From Streptomyces roseolus (lineage in GTDB: Bacteria > Actinomycetota > Actinomycetes > Streptomycetales > Streptomycetaceae), in contig NZ_BMTV01000004.1 of the NCBI RefSeq assembly GCF_014649855.1, positions 124,001 to 188,000 of the forward strand: a DNA stretch of 64,000 bases. Direction: 5' to 3'. Numbering within the stretch: position 1 is the stretch's first letter; every line of letters begins with the position of its first letter. The position numbers and the translations under genes are program-made. Below the pieces are notes generated by a model that did not search any database, was not told where the DNA came from, and saw nothing but the letters and a program-made list of their open reading frames with translations. Positions 1-8,140 of this stretch are shown in pieces.

Positions 1-1803
1 GGCCTCCCCTTCCACCGGGCCGCCTGGACCAACCTCCGGCACGGCGCCGCCACCATGGACACCCTCGTCTCGGTCGGCACCCTCGCCGCCTACGGCTGGT
101 CCCTGTGGGCGCTCTTCCTCGGCGACGCCGGCCTGCCCGGGATGCGCCACGGCTTCGACCTCACCGCCGACCGCTCCGACGGCTCCTCCGCGATCTACCT
201 GGAGGTGGCCGCGGGGGTCGTCACCTTCATCCTGCTCGGCCGCTACCTGGAGGCCCGCGCCAAGCGCAGGGCCGGCGCCGCCCTGCGGGCCCTGATGAAG
301 CTCGGCGCCAAGGACGTCGCCGTTCTCAGGGAGGGCGGAGAGGTACGGGTGCCGGTCGCCGACCTGCGGACCGGCGAGCTCTTCGTCGTGCGCCCCGGGG
401 AGAGGATCGCCACCGACGGCACCGTCGCCGAGGGCTCCTCCGCCGTCGACACCTCCCTGCTCACGGGCGAGTCCCTGCCCGTCGACGTCACGGCCGGCTC
501 CGCCGTCACCGGCGGCTGCGTCAACGTCTCCGGGCGGCTCGTCGTCCGGGCCGGCCGGGTCGGCGCCGAGACGCGGCTCGCCCGGATGGCGAAGCTCGTC
601 GAGGAGGCGCAGAGCGGCAAGGCCGAGGCGCAGCGGCTCGCCGACCGGATCTCCGCCGTCTTCGTCCCCGCCGTCCTGCTGATCGCCCTGGCCACCCTCG
701 GCTTCTGGCTCGGCTCGGGGGCCGGCGCGACCGCCGCGTTCACCGCCGCCGTCGCCGTCCTGATCATCGCCTGCCCCTGTGCCCTCGGCCTCGCCACGCC
801 GACCGCGCTGCTCGTCGGCACCGGGCGCGGCGCCCAGCTCGGCATCCTGATCAAGGGGCCCGAGGTCCTGGAGTCCACCCGCCGGGTCGACACCGTCGTC
901 CTGGACAAGACCGGAACCGTCACCACCGGCCGGATGACCCTCACCGGCGTCCACCCCGCCGCCGGGACCGACGAGCGGGAGCTGCTGCGGCTCGCCGGGG
1001 CCCTGGAGCACTCCTCCGAGCACCCCGTGGCCCGGGCCGTCGCCGCCGGCGCCGCCGAGCGCCTCGGGATCCCCGTCGGCGAGCTGCCGGTCCCCAAGGG
1101 CTTCGAGAACGTACCGGGACTCGGCGTCCGCGGCTCCGTCGACGGCCGGCTCGTCCTCGCCGGGCGGGCCGCGCTGCTCGCCGCCGAGGACGTGGCCGTG
1201 CCGGACGGCGCGGCCGCCGGGGCCGTGCTCGTCGCCAGGGACGGGGTCTTCTGCGGCGCCCTGACCGTCGCCGACGCCGTCAAGGACACCAGCGCCGAGG
1301 CCGTCGCCCGGCTCCGCGGCCTCGGACTGCGGCCGGTGCTGCTCACCGGCGACCACCGGACCGTCGCGGAGGCCGTGGCCGCCGAGGTCGGCATCGGCGA
1401 GGTGATCGCCGAGGTGCTGCCGGAGGAGAAGGCGGGCGTGGTCCGCCGGCTCCAGGAGGAGGGCCGTACGGTCGCGATGGTCGGCGACGGCGTGAACGAC
1501 GCGGCGGCGCTCGCCACGGCCGACCTGGGGCTCGCGATGGGCACCGGCACGGACGCGGCCATCGAGGCGAGCGACCTGACCCTCGTCCGGGGCGACCTGC
1601 GGGTCGCCGCCGACGCGATCCGGCTCTCCCGGCGGACCCTGGCGACGATCAAGGGAAATCTGGCGTGGGCCTTCGGCTACAACGTGGCCGCGCTGCCGCT
1701 CGCCGCGGCCGGACTGCTCAACCCGATGATCGCGGGCCTGACCATGGCCTTTTCGTCCGTCTTCGTCGTGACCAACAGCCTGCGCCTGCGGCGGTTCCGT
1801 TGA
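1..1803 (+). CDS. copA: Cu(I)-exporting P1B-type ATPase, 5'-truncated by window edge
   Basis: ATP-driven copper export across the cytoplasmic membrane. The reading frame is open from base 1, upstream of the first ATG at 55, so the N-terminal metal-binding domain and first membrane helices lie outside the window. In order the sequence shows the actuator motif TGES (about 460), the membrane metal site CPC (772-780), the phosphorylation motif DKTGT (904-918), the P1B-specific SEHP motif and the hinge GDGVNDAAA (from 1483). The last helices carry GYN and MAFSS, the TM7/TM8 residues that in P1B-1 pumps select Cu(I). It ends with the family-typical basic tail NSLRLRRF. Metal specificity is inferred from these residues. 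It converges with citrate synthase downstream. Confidence 0.93.
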   Translation, partial: GLPFHRAAWTNLRHGAATMDTLVSVGTLAAYGWSLWALFLGDAGLPGMRHGFDLTADRSDGSSAIYLEVAAGVVTFILLGRYLEARAKRRAGAALRALMKLGAKDVAVLREGGEVRVPVADLRTGELFVVRPGERIATDGTVAEGSSAVDTSLLTGESLPVDVTAGSAVTGGCVNVSGRLVVRAGRVGAETRLARMAKLVEEAQSGKAEAQRLADRISAVFVPAVLLIALATLGFWLGSGAGATAAFTAAVAVLIIACPCALGLATPTALLVGTGRGAQLGILIKGPEVLESTRRVDTVVLDKTGTVTTGRMTLTGVHPAAGTDERELLRLAGALEHSSEHPVARAVAAGAAERLGIPVGELPVPKGFENVPGLGVRGSVDGRLVLAGRAALLAAEDVAVPDGAAAGAVLVARDGVFCGALTVADAVKDTSAEAVARLRGLGLRPVLLTGDHRTVAEAVAAEVGIGEVIAEVLPEEKAGVVRRLQEEGRTVAMVGDGVNDAAALATADLGLAMGTGTDAAIEASDLTLVRGDLRVAADAIRLSRRTLATIKGNLAWAFGYNVAALPLAAAGLLNPMIAGLTMAFSSVFVVTNSLRLRRFR

Positions 1804-1910
1804 TTTCACCTACACGTGACGCACAAGTCCTTCACAAAGAGACCTAGATCACAGATATTGGGGGGTAACCATCTGGGCTGTTCGCGAGTCTAAGTGGGCG
1901 ATGCCAGAAC

Positions 1911-1948
1911 GTCTTGGGGGACGTTCGCCGGGAGGTCTTGGGGGACGT
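1911..1948. repeat. Two direct copies of a 14-bp G-rich repeat
   Basis: GTCTTGGGGGACGT occurs at 1911-1924 and again at 1935-1948 (period 24), inside the copA/citrate synthase gap. No function assigned. Confidence 0.7.
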
Positions 1949-2079
1949 CCCGGCAGGCAAGCGCGGCCGGGGCACGTGCACCGGGGAGCTTTGAGCGGCC
2001 CTCCCGTACGTACCCCGGCAGACCGCGCGCACGACGCCCGGCCCGGATCCCGTGGGGGGAATCCGCTCCGGGAATATGA

Positions 2080-2129
2080 GAAGCGCCCCGCTCGCCGACC
2101 CGTGGGGGGATCGGAGAGCGGGGCGCTTC
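2080..2129 (-). terminator. Intrinsic-type terminator of citrate synthase
   Basis: Perfect 14-bp stem (2080-2093 with 2116-2129, arm GAAGCGCCCCGCTC) about 55 nt downstream of the citrate synthase stop. It has no long U-tract, which is normal for Streptomyces, and can act in both directions. Confidence 0.8.
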
Positions 2130-2184
2130 TGTACGTCCTGCCGGCGGCCCCGGAGGCTCCTCAGACGACCTGTGCGGGGTCGGC

Positions 2185-3474
2185 TCAGCGCTCGTCGACC
2201 GGGACGAAGTCGCGGAGGACCTCGCCGGTGTAGATCTGGCGCGGGCGGCCGATGCGGGAACCCGGCTCCTTGATCATCTCGTGCCACTGGGCGATCCAGC
2301 CGGGAAGGCGGCCGAGCGCGAAGAGCACGGTGAACATCTCGGTCGGGAAGCCCATCGCGCGGTAGATGAGGCCCGTGTAGAAGTCCACGTTCGGGTAGAG
2401 GTTGCGCGAGACGAAGTAGTCGTCGGAGAGCGCGTGCTCCTCCAGCTTCAGCGCGATGTCCAGGAGCTCGTCGGACTTGCCGAGCGCCGAGAGGACGTCG
2501 TGCGCCGCCGCCTTGATGATCTTGGCGCGCGGGTCGAAGGACTTGTACACCCGGTGGCCGAAGCCCATCAGGCGGACGCCGTCCTCCTTGTTCTTCACCT
2601 TGCGGATGAAGGAGTCGACGTCGCCGCCGTTGGCCTGGATGCCCTCCAGCATCTCCAGGACCGACTGGTTGGCACCGCCGTGCAGCGGACCCCAGAGGGC
2701 GGAGATGCCGGCCGAGATCGAGGCGAACATGTTCGCCTGCGAGGAGCCGACCAGACGCACGGTGGACGTCGAACAGTTCTGCTCGTGGTCCGCGTGCAGG
2801 ATGAGCAGCTTGTCGAGCGCGGAGACGACGACCGGGTCGAGGTCGTACTCCTGCGCCGGCACCGAGAACGTCATGCGCAGGAAGTTCTCGACGTAGCCGA
2901 GGTCGTTGCGCGGGTAGACGAACGGGTGGCCGATCGACTTCTTGTACGCGTACGCCGCGATCGTCGGCAGCTTGGCGAGCAGCCGGATCGTCGACAGGTG
3001 GCGCTGCGTCTCGTCGAACGGGTTGTGGCTGTCCTGGTAGAAGGTGGACAGCGCGGAGACCACGGACGACAGCATCGCCATCGGGTGGGCGTCCCGCGGG
3101 AAGCCGCGGAAGAAGTTCTTGACGTCCTCGTGGACCAGCGTGTGCTGGGTGATCTCGTTCTGGAAGGTGGCGAGCTCCTCGCCCTTCGGCAGCTCGCCGT
3201 TGATCAGCAGGTAGGCCACCTCCAGGAAGGTGGACTGCTCGGCCAGCTGCTCGATGGGGTAGCCGCGGTACCGCAGGATGCCCTGCTCGCCATCGAGGTA
3301 GGTGATGGCGGATTTGTAGGCGGCGGTGTTGCCGTATCCACTGTCCAGGGTGACCAGCCCGGTCTGGGCTCGCAGCTTGCCGATGTCGAAGCCCTGGTCA
3401 CCGACGGTGCTCTCGACCACCGGGTAGGTGTATTCACCGTCCGCGTACCGCAGTACTACAGAGTTGTCGCTCAC
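2185..3474 (-). CDS. Citrate synthase
   Basis: Condenses acetyl-CoA and oxaloacetate to citrate, the first step of the TCA cycle, in the cytosol. The product is 429 aa, the usual length for bacterial type II citrate synthases. The catalytic triad is visible: His265 in WGPLHGGANQ, His307 in GFGHRVY and Asp364 in PNVDFYTGL. His229 lies in the conserved LHADHEQN segment. The GTG start at 3474 was chosen because it has a GAGGG ribosome site 6 nt upstream and gives the family N-terminus VSDNSVVLRYADGEY. Further in-frame codons upstream (to 3531) lack support. It is a single-gene transcript between its own terminator and a 178-bp upstream region holding a 19-bp palindrome. Confidence 0.96.
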   Translation of the reverse strand: MSDNSVVLRYADGEYTYPVVESTVGDQGFDIGKLRAQTGLVTLDSGYGNTAAYKSAITYLDGEQGILRYRGYPIEQLAEQSTFLEVAYLLINGELPKGEELATFQNEITQHTLVHEDVKNFFRGFPRDAHPMAMLSSVVSALSTFYQDSHNPFDETQRHLSTIRLLAKLPTIAAYAYKKSIGHPFVYPRNDLGYVENFLRMTFSVPAQEYDLDPVVVSALDKLLILHADHEQNCSTSTVRLVGSSQANMFASISAGISALWGPLHGGANQSVLEMLEGIQANGGDVDSFIRKVKNKEDGVRLMGFGHRVYKSFDPRAKIIKAAAHDVLSALGKSDELLDIALKLEEHALSDDYFVSRNLYPNVDFYTGLIYRAMGFPTEMFTVLFALGRLPGWIAQWHEMIKEPGSRIGRPRQIYTGEVLRDFVPVDER

Positions 3475-3580
3475 GTCATCCCTCACCGACGTAGTGCCTC
3501 TTCTTCGAGGTGCCCTGACTGTCTCTACCATCCCCCACTTGGCTCAGGAGAGTGCACTCGGGGTCGCCATTGGGCCAATC

Positions 3581-3599
3581 GGCGGCACTCAGTGCCGCC
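3581..3599. promoter_or_regulatory. 19-bp perfect palindrome upstream of citrate synthase
   Basis: GGCGGCACT-C-AGTGCCGCC, centred 116 bp upstream of the citrate synthase GTG and about 54 bp beyond the recD2 stop. A single-base centre suits a protein-binding operator better than a terminator loop. A second small palindrome AGTGCACT sits at 3551-3558. The regulator is unknown. Confidence 0.5.
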
Positions 3600-3652
3600 A
3601 ACCTGCTCATCCTGCCCCCTTCGCCCCGGTTCCGGAAGCCCTCCGTGATCTT

Positions 3653-5884
3653 TCACACGGGGGAGCCCCCTGTGAGCCGGTGGGCCAGTGCGGTAAAGCG
3701 CCGGCCGGCCGAGACCGTACGCACCGCCTGGGCGATCGCGCGGCGCGAACCGACCAGGACGACGAGCTTCCGGGCACGGGTGACCGCCGTGTAGAGCAGG
3801 TTTCGCTGGAGCATCATCCACGCACTCATGGTGACCGGGATCACCACGGCCGGATACTCACTGCCCTGCGAACGGTGGATGGTGACCGCGTACGCGTGGG
3901 ACAGCTCGTCCAGCTCGTCGAAGCCGTACGGCACCTCCTCGTCCTCGTCCGTCCGGACGGTGAGCCGCTGTTCCACGGGGTCCAGCGCCGTCACCACTCC
4001 GACCGTACCGTTGAAGACGCCGTTCGCCCCCTTCTCGTAGTTGTTCCTGATCTGGGTCACCTTGTCCCCGACCCGGAAGACCCGGCCGCCGAACCGCTTC
4101 TCCGGGACGTCCGGGCGGGCCGGGGTGATCATCTGCTGGAGCAGTCCGTTCAGCGCGCCCGCGCCGGCGGGTCCCCGGTGCATCGGTGCCAAAACCTGCA
4201 CATCCCGGCGCGGGTCCAATCCGAATCTGGCCGGAATACGCCGGGCGGCGACCTCGACGGCGACCCGGGCCGCGTCCTCCGTCTCCTCCTCCGCGAAGAG
4301 GAAGAAGTCCGGCAGTCCGGTTGTTGCCGGCGGGAGCCCCTCGTTGATCCGGTGCGCGTTGGTGACCACGCCGGACTGCTGGGCCTGGCGGAAGATCCTG
4401 GTCAGCCGGACGGCCGGAACCGGACTGCCCGGGGCCAGCAGATCGGCGAGCACCTCGCCCGCGCCGACCGACGGCAGCTGGTCCACGTCCCCCACGAGCA
4501 GCAGATGGGCGCCCGGCGCCACCGCCTTGACCAGCTTGTTCGCCAGCAGCAGATCGAGCATGGACGCCTCGTCGACCACCACGAGGTCCGCGTCCAGCGG
4601 CCGGTCCCGGTCGTACGCGGCGTCCCCGCCCGGCTTCAGTTCGAGCAGCCGGTGAACGGTGGAGGCCTCGGCTCCGGTCAGCTCGGCGAGCCGCTTGGCG
4701 GCACGGCCGGTCGGCGCCGCGAGGACCACCTTCGCCTTCTTGGCCCGGGCCAGCTCCACCACGGAACGGACCGTGAAGGACTTCCCGCAGCCGGGGCCGC
4801 CGGTGAGGACCGCGACCTTCTCGGTCAGCGCGAGCCGGACGGCCTGCTCCTGCTCGGGCGCCAGGGTGGCCCCCGTGCGGTCCGCGAGCCAGGCCAGCGC
4901 CTTGTCCCAGGCCACGTCCCGGAAGGCCGGCATGCGGTCCTCGGGGGTGCGCAGCAGCCGCCGCAGCTGCCCGGCGAGGGAGAGCTCCGCCCGGTGGAAG
5001 GGGATCAGGTAGACGGCCGTGACCGGCTCCCCCTCCGGGCCGGGGACCGGCTCCCGGACGACCCCTTCGGGGTCGTCGGCGAGCTCGGCCAGGCATTCGA
5101 TGACGAGCCCGGTGTCCACCTGGAGCAGTTTCACCGCGTCGGCGATCAGCCGCTCCTCGGGGAGGAAGCAGTGCCCCTGGTCGGAGGACTGGGACAGGGC
5201 GTACTGGAGGCCGGCCTTCACCCGCTCGGGGCTGTCGTGCGGGATGCCGACGGACTGGGCGATCCGGTCGGCGGTGAGGAAGCCGATGCCCCAGACGTCG
5301 GCGGCCAGCCGGTAGGGCTGCTCGCGGACGACGGAGATCGAGGCGTCGCCGTACTGCTTGTAGATGCGGACGGCGATGGAGGTGGAGACGCCGACGGTCT
5401 GCAGGAAGACCATCACCTCCTTGATGGCCTTCTGCTCCTCCCAGGCCGCGGTGATGTTCTTCGTCCGCTTCGGCCCCAGGCCGGGGACCTCGATCAGCCG
5501 GCCCGGCTCCTCCTCCAGGATGTCGAGGGTCGCCAGGCCGAAGTGGGTGGTGATGCGGTCGGCGAAGACCGGGCCGATGCCCTTGACCAGGCCGGAGCCC
5601 AGGTAGCGCCGGATGCCCTGGATGGTGGCGGGCAGCACGGTCGTGTAATTGTCCACCTGGAACTGTCGGCCGTACTGGGGGTGCGACCCCCAGCGGCCCT
5701 CCATCCGCAGCGACTCCCCCGGCTGCGCGCCGAGCAGCGCGCCCACGACGGTGAGCAGCTCCCCCGCGCCCCGCCCGGTGTCGACCCGGGCGACCGTGTA
5801 GCCGCTCTCCTCGTTGGCGTACGTGATCCTCTCCAGCACGCCCTCCAGGACGGCGGGGCGGAACGGCTGACCCTCATTGGACAT
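3653..5884 (-). CDS. recD2: RecD2-like ATP-dependent DNA helicase
   Basis: 743-aa superfamily 1B 5'-3' DNA helicase of the RecD2 type, the form found in bacteria without RecBC. The N-terminal third contains the helix-hairpin-helix segment typical of RecD2 (RRYLGSGLVKGIGPVFADRI, EVPGLGPKR). The helicase core shows Walker A GGPGCGKSFT, motif Ia APTGRAAKRL, Walker B VVDEASM and the C-terminal motif HRSQGSEYPAVVIP. The ATG at 5884 gives the usual N-terminus, and a longer frame upstream is not supported. Probable role in DNA repair or replication-fork processing, from family knowledge. It is transcribed toward citrate synthase with a separate promoter region. Confidence 0.9.
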   Translation of the reverse strand: MSNEGQPFRPAVLEGVLERITYANEESGYTVARVDTGRGAGELLTVVGALLGAQPGESLRMEGRWGSHPQYGRQFQVDNYTTVLPATIQGIRRYLGSGLVKGIGPVFADRITTHFGLATLDILEEEPGRLIEVPGLGPKRTKNITAAWEEQKAIKEVMVFLQTVGVSTSIAVRIYKQYGDASISVVREQPYRLAADVWGIGFLTADRIAQSVGIPHDSPERVKAGLQYALSQSSDQGHCFLPEERLIADAVKLLQVDTGLVIECLAELADDPEGVVREPVPGPEGEPVTAVYLIPFHRAELSLAGQLRRLLRTPEDRMPAFRDVAWDKALAWLADRTGATLAPEQEQAVRLALTEKVAVLTGGPGCGKSFTVRSVVELARAKKAKVVLAAPTGRAAKRLAELTGAEASTVHRLLELKPGGDAAYDRDRPLDADLVVVDEASMLDLLLANKLVKAVAPGAHLLLVGDVDQLPSVGAGEVLADLLAPGSPVPAVRLTRIFRQAQQSGVVTNAHRINEGLPPATTGLPDFFLFAEEETEDAARVAVEVAARRIPARFGLDPRRDVQVLAPMHRGPAGAGALNGLLQQMITPARPDVPEKRFGGRVFRVGDKVTQIRNNYEKGANGVFNGTVGVVTALDPVEQRLTVRTDEDEEVPYGFDELDELSHAYAVTIHRSQGSEYPAVVIPVTMSAWMMLQRNLLYTAVTRARKLVVLVGSRRAIAQAVRTVSAGRRFTALAHRLTGGSPV

Positions 5885-6074
5885 GCTCCGACCGTAGCGA
5901 AGCCCGCCGACAGCGGGGCGGGGCTGTGGACAACCGCCGGCCCGGGCGCCGGGACGCCGAGTGCCGAAGCCGAACCCGACGAACCCGACGAATCCGCCGG
6001 CCTCGCCGATCCGCCGGGCGGCGGGAGGGGTGGAAGGGGGCCCGGCCCCGCCGCACACGGGGCCGGGCCGGAAG

Positions 6075-6097
6075 GCCCCCGCCGCGCACGCGGGGGC
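6075..6097 (-). terminator. Hairpin downstream of the isomerase operon
   Basis: GCCCCCGC (6075-6082) pairs with GCGGGGGC (6090-6097), 7-nt loop. Likely terminator of the minus-strand operon ending at 6186. Confidence 0.5.
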
Positions 6098-6128
6098 TTG
6101 GCCGTAGGCCTGAATCCAACCTCCCGGA

Positions 6129-6184
6129 TTCTGGATCCAGAATTTCGGATCCGGGATCTTGGATCCGGGATCTTGGATCCGGGA
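6129..6184. repeat. Short tandem/palindromic repeat block built on GGATCC
   Basis: A 14-bp perfect palindrome TTCTGGATCCAGAA (6129-6142) is followed by two full copies of GGATCCGGGATCTT (6147-6160, 6161-6174) and a 10-bp partial copy (6175-6184). The block ends 1 bp before the stop codon of the isomerase gene. It could act as a terminator or mRNA-stabilising hairpin, or be slippage-derived. Confidence 0.75.
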
Positions 6185-6185
6185 C

Positions 6186-6989
6186 TCAGACCTTCAGGAA
6201 GGCCTCCAGGGTCTCCTCCAGGACCTCGACGCCGTCCCTCGCCCACAGCGCGTCGTTGAAGAGTTCGACCTCCACCGGGCCCGTGTAGCCGACCCGTTCG
6301 AGGAGGGCCGACCACCAGGTGAGGTCGATCGCGCCGGTGCCGAGCTGGCCCCGGCCGTTGAGGACGCCTTCCGGGAGGGGGGTCGTCCAGTCGGCGAGCT
6401 GGAAGGAGTGGACGCGGCCGCCGGCGGCGGCGCGCTCGACGGCCGCCGGGGCGTTCTCGTCCCACCACAGGTGGTACGTGTCGACGGTGACGCCGACCTG
6501 GTCGGCCGGGTGGCGCTCCGCGATGTCCAGGGCCTGGTCCAGGGTGGAGATCGCGCAGCGGTCGGAGGCGTACATGGGGTGGAGGGGTTCGATGGCGAGC
6601 CGGACCCCGTGTTCGCCGGCGTAGGGGGCGAGGGCGCCGATGGCGTCGGCGATGCGGGCGCGGGCGCCGGGCAGGTCGCGGCTGCCGGCGGGAAGGCCGC
6701 CGGAGACCAGGACGAGGGTGTCGGTGCCGAGCGCCGCGGCCTCGTCGATCGCCGCCCGGTTGTCGGCCTCCCAGCCGTCGGTGGTGAAGAAGCCGCCCCG
6801 GCACAGGGTGGTGACCTTCAGGCCCGCCTCCTGGATCAGGGCCGCGGTCTCGTCGACGCCGTACTCCTTCACCGGGTCGCGCCACAGGCCGATCCCCGGG
6901 ACGCCGAGACGGACGCATTCCGCGACCAGCTCGGGGAGGGGGAGCTGCTTCACCGTCATCTGGTTGATGCTGAAGCGGTCGAGGTTCAC
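6186..6989 (-). CDS. Sugar phosphate isomerase/epimerase family (TIM barrel)
   Basis: 267-aa xylose-isomerase-like TIM-barrel protein of the AP endonuclease 2 superfamily. These enzymes use a divalent metal to isomerise or epimerise sugars and keto-sugars. Visible family features are GIGLWRDPV near the N-terminus, the metal-ligand segments AIEPLHPMYASDRC (Glu) and VTVDTYHLWWDENA (Asp/His), and EVELFNDALWARDG (Glu) near the C-terminus. The GTG start at 6989 overlaps the TGA of the upstream gene by 4 nt, so the two are translationally coupled. It is the last gene of a three-gene operon with a Gfo/Idh dehydrogenase and a DUF993 protein. The substrate is unknown. Confidence 0.85.
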   Translation of the reverse strand: MNLDRFSINQMTVKQLPLPELVAECVRLGVPGIGLWRDPVKEYGVDETAALIQEAGLKVTTLCRGGFFTTDGWEADNRAAIDEAAALGTDTLVLVSGGLPAGSRDLPGARARIADAIGALAPYAGEHGVRLAIEPLHPMYASDRCAISTLDQALDIAERHPADQVGVTVDTYHLWWDENAPAAVERAAAGGRVHSFQLADWTTPLPEGVLNGRGQLGTGAIDLTWWSALLERVGYTGPVEVELFNDALWARDGVEVLEETLEAFLKV

Positions 6990-8140
6990 TGGGGCACTCC
7001 GTACACCGTGAGCAGGGACCGCATGCGGGACTCCGCGCGGGACGGGTCGGGGAAGAGGCCGAGCCCGTCGGCGAGTTCGTAGGCGCGGGCCAGGTGCGGC
7101 AGGGAGCGGGCCGAGTGGAGGCCGCCGACCATGGTGAAGTGGTCCTGGTGGCCCGCGAGCCAGGCGAGGAGGACCACGCCCGTCTTGTAGTAGCGGGTCG
7201 GGGGTTCGAAGAGGTGCCGGGAGAGCGCGACCGTCGGGTCGAGCAGCTTGCGGAAACCGGCCGTGTCGCCGGTGTCGAGGACCCGGACGGCCTCCGCCGC
7301 CAGCGGGCCGAGCGGGTCGAAGATGCCGAGGAGGGCGTGGCTGAAGCCCTGTTCGTCGCCCGCGATCAGCTCCGGGTAGTGGAAGTCGTCGCCGGTGTAG
7401 CAGCGGACGCCCTCGGGGAGCCGGCGGCGGAGCGCGATCTCGCGGCCCGCGTCGAGGAGGGAGATCTTGACGCCGTCGACCTTGTCGGGGTGGGCGGCGA
7501 TCACGTCGAGGAAGGTCTCGGTGGCCGTGTCGAGGTCGACCGAGCCCCAGTACCCCTCCAGGGCCGGGTCGAACATGGGGCCGAGCCAGTGCAGGACCAC
7601 CGGCTCGGACGCCTGCCGGAGCAGGTGGCCGTAGAGGTCGAGGTAGTCCTCGGGGCCGGCGGCCGCGGCGGCGAGCGCGCGGGAGGCCATGAGGATGGCC
7701 TGGGCGCCGGACTCCTCGACGACGGCGAGCTGTTCCTCGTACGCCGCCCGGATCTCGCGCGGCGTGGCCGGGCCGGTGAGCTGGTCGGTGCCGACGCCGC
7801 AGGCGATCCGGCCGCCCTCCGCCTTCGCCTCGGCGGCGGAGCGGCGGATGAGTTCGGCGGCGCCCGCCCAGTCGAGGCCCATGCCGCGCTGGGCGGTGTC
7901 CATGGCCTCCGCGACGCCGAGGCCGTGGGACCACAGGTGGCGGCGGAAGGCGAGGGTGGCGTCCCAGTCGACGGCGGCGGGGCCGTCGGGGGTGGTGTCG
8001 GCGTACGGGTCGGCGACGACGTGCGCGGCGGAGAAGACCGTACGGGAGGTGAGCGGGCCGGGTGCGGCGGGCGCGAGCGGTTCGGTGCGGGGCTCGTACG
8101 CGCGCGTGCCGCCGCCGGGGACCGGGAGGTGGAGGGTCAC
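6986..8140 (-). CDS. DUF993 family protein (dihydrodipicolinate synthase-like)
   Basis: 384-aa protein that I recognise as the DUF993 / DapA-like family, commonly encoded beside Gfo/Idh dehydrogenases and sugar isomerases. It has a barrel-like pattern of hydrophobic strands, including GRIACGVGTDQL, AILMASRAL, VVLHWLGPMFDP and VDGVKISLLDA. The lysine in VDGVKIS could correspond to the Schiff-base lysine of DapA-type aldolases, which is an inference from position only. The GTG start at 8140 overlaps the upstream TGA by 4 nt and has GAGGTG 6 nt before it. Expected role is an aldolase or lyase step in carbohydrate catabolism; the exact reaction is unknown. Confidence 0.75.
   Translation of the reverse strand: MTLHLPVPGGGTRAYEPRTEPLAPAAPGPLTSRTVFSAAHVVADPYADTTPDGPAAVDWDATLAFRRHLWSHGLGVAEAMDTAQRGMGLDWAGAAELIRRSAAEAKAEGGRIACGVGTDQLTGPATPREIRAAYEEQLAVVEESGAQAILMASRALAAAAAGPEDYLDLYGHLLRQASEPVVLHWLGPMFDPALEGYWGSVDLDTATETFLDVIAAHPDKVDGVKISLLDAGREIALRRRLPEGVRCYTGDDFHYPELIAGDEQGFSHALLGIFDPLGPLAAEAVRVLDTGDTAGFRKLLDPTVALSRHLFEPPTRYYKTGVVLLAWLAGHQDHFTMVGGLHSARSLPHLARAYELADGLGLFPDPSRAESRMRSLLTVYGVPQ

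Larger units (their letters stand above)
1804..2184. other. Intergenic region between convergent copA and citrate synthase
   Basis: 381 bp. The first about 60 bp (1805-1865) are clearly AT-richer than the surroundings and include a TAGATC (1845-1850) resembling a -10 box, although neither neighbour needs a promoter here. A short tandem repeat (1911-1948) and a citrate synthase terminator (2080-2129) follow. Open frames starting at 1894 and 1901 lack the GC-rich third positions of neighbouring genes, so no coding gene is called. A small RNA or an unannotated leader is possible but unproven. Confidence 0.5.
5885..6185. other. Intergenic region with hairpins and GGATCC-rich repeats
   Basis: 301 bp between the recD2 start and the stop of the isomerase operon. 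It holds recD2 promoter sequence on its left side, a GC hairpin (6075-6097) and an unusual block of GGATCC repeats (6129-6184). No gene seen. Confidence 0.6.

Noticed and set aside
1901..2233. 110-codon plus-strand frame after copA
   Set aside because: Codon third positions are not GC-biased, it runs through the citrate synthase terminator and into its 3' end.
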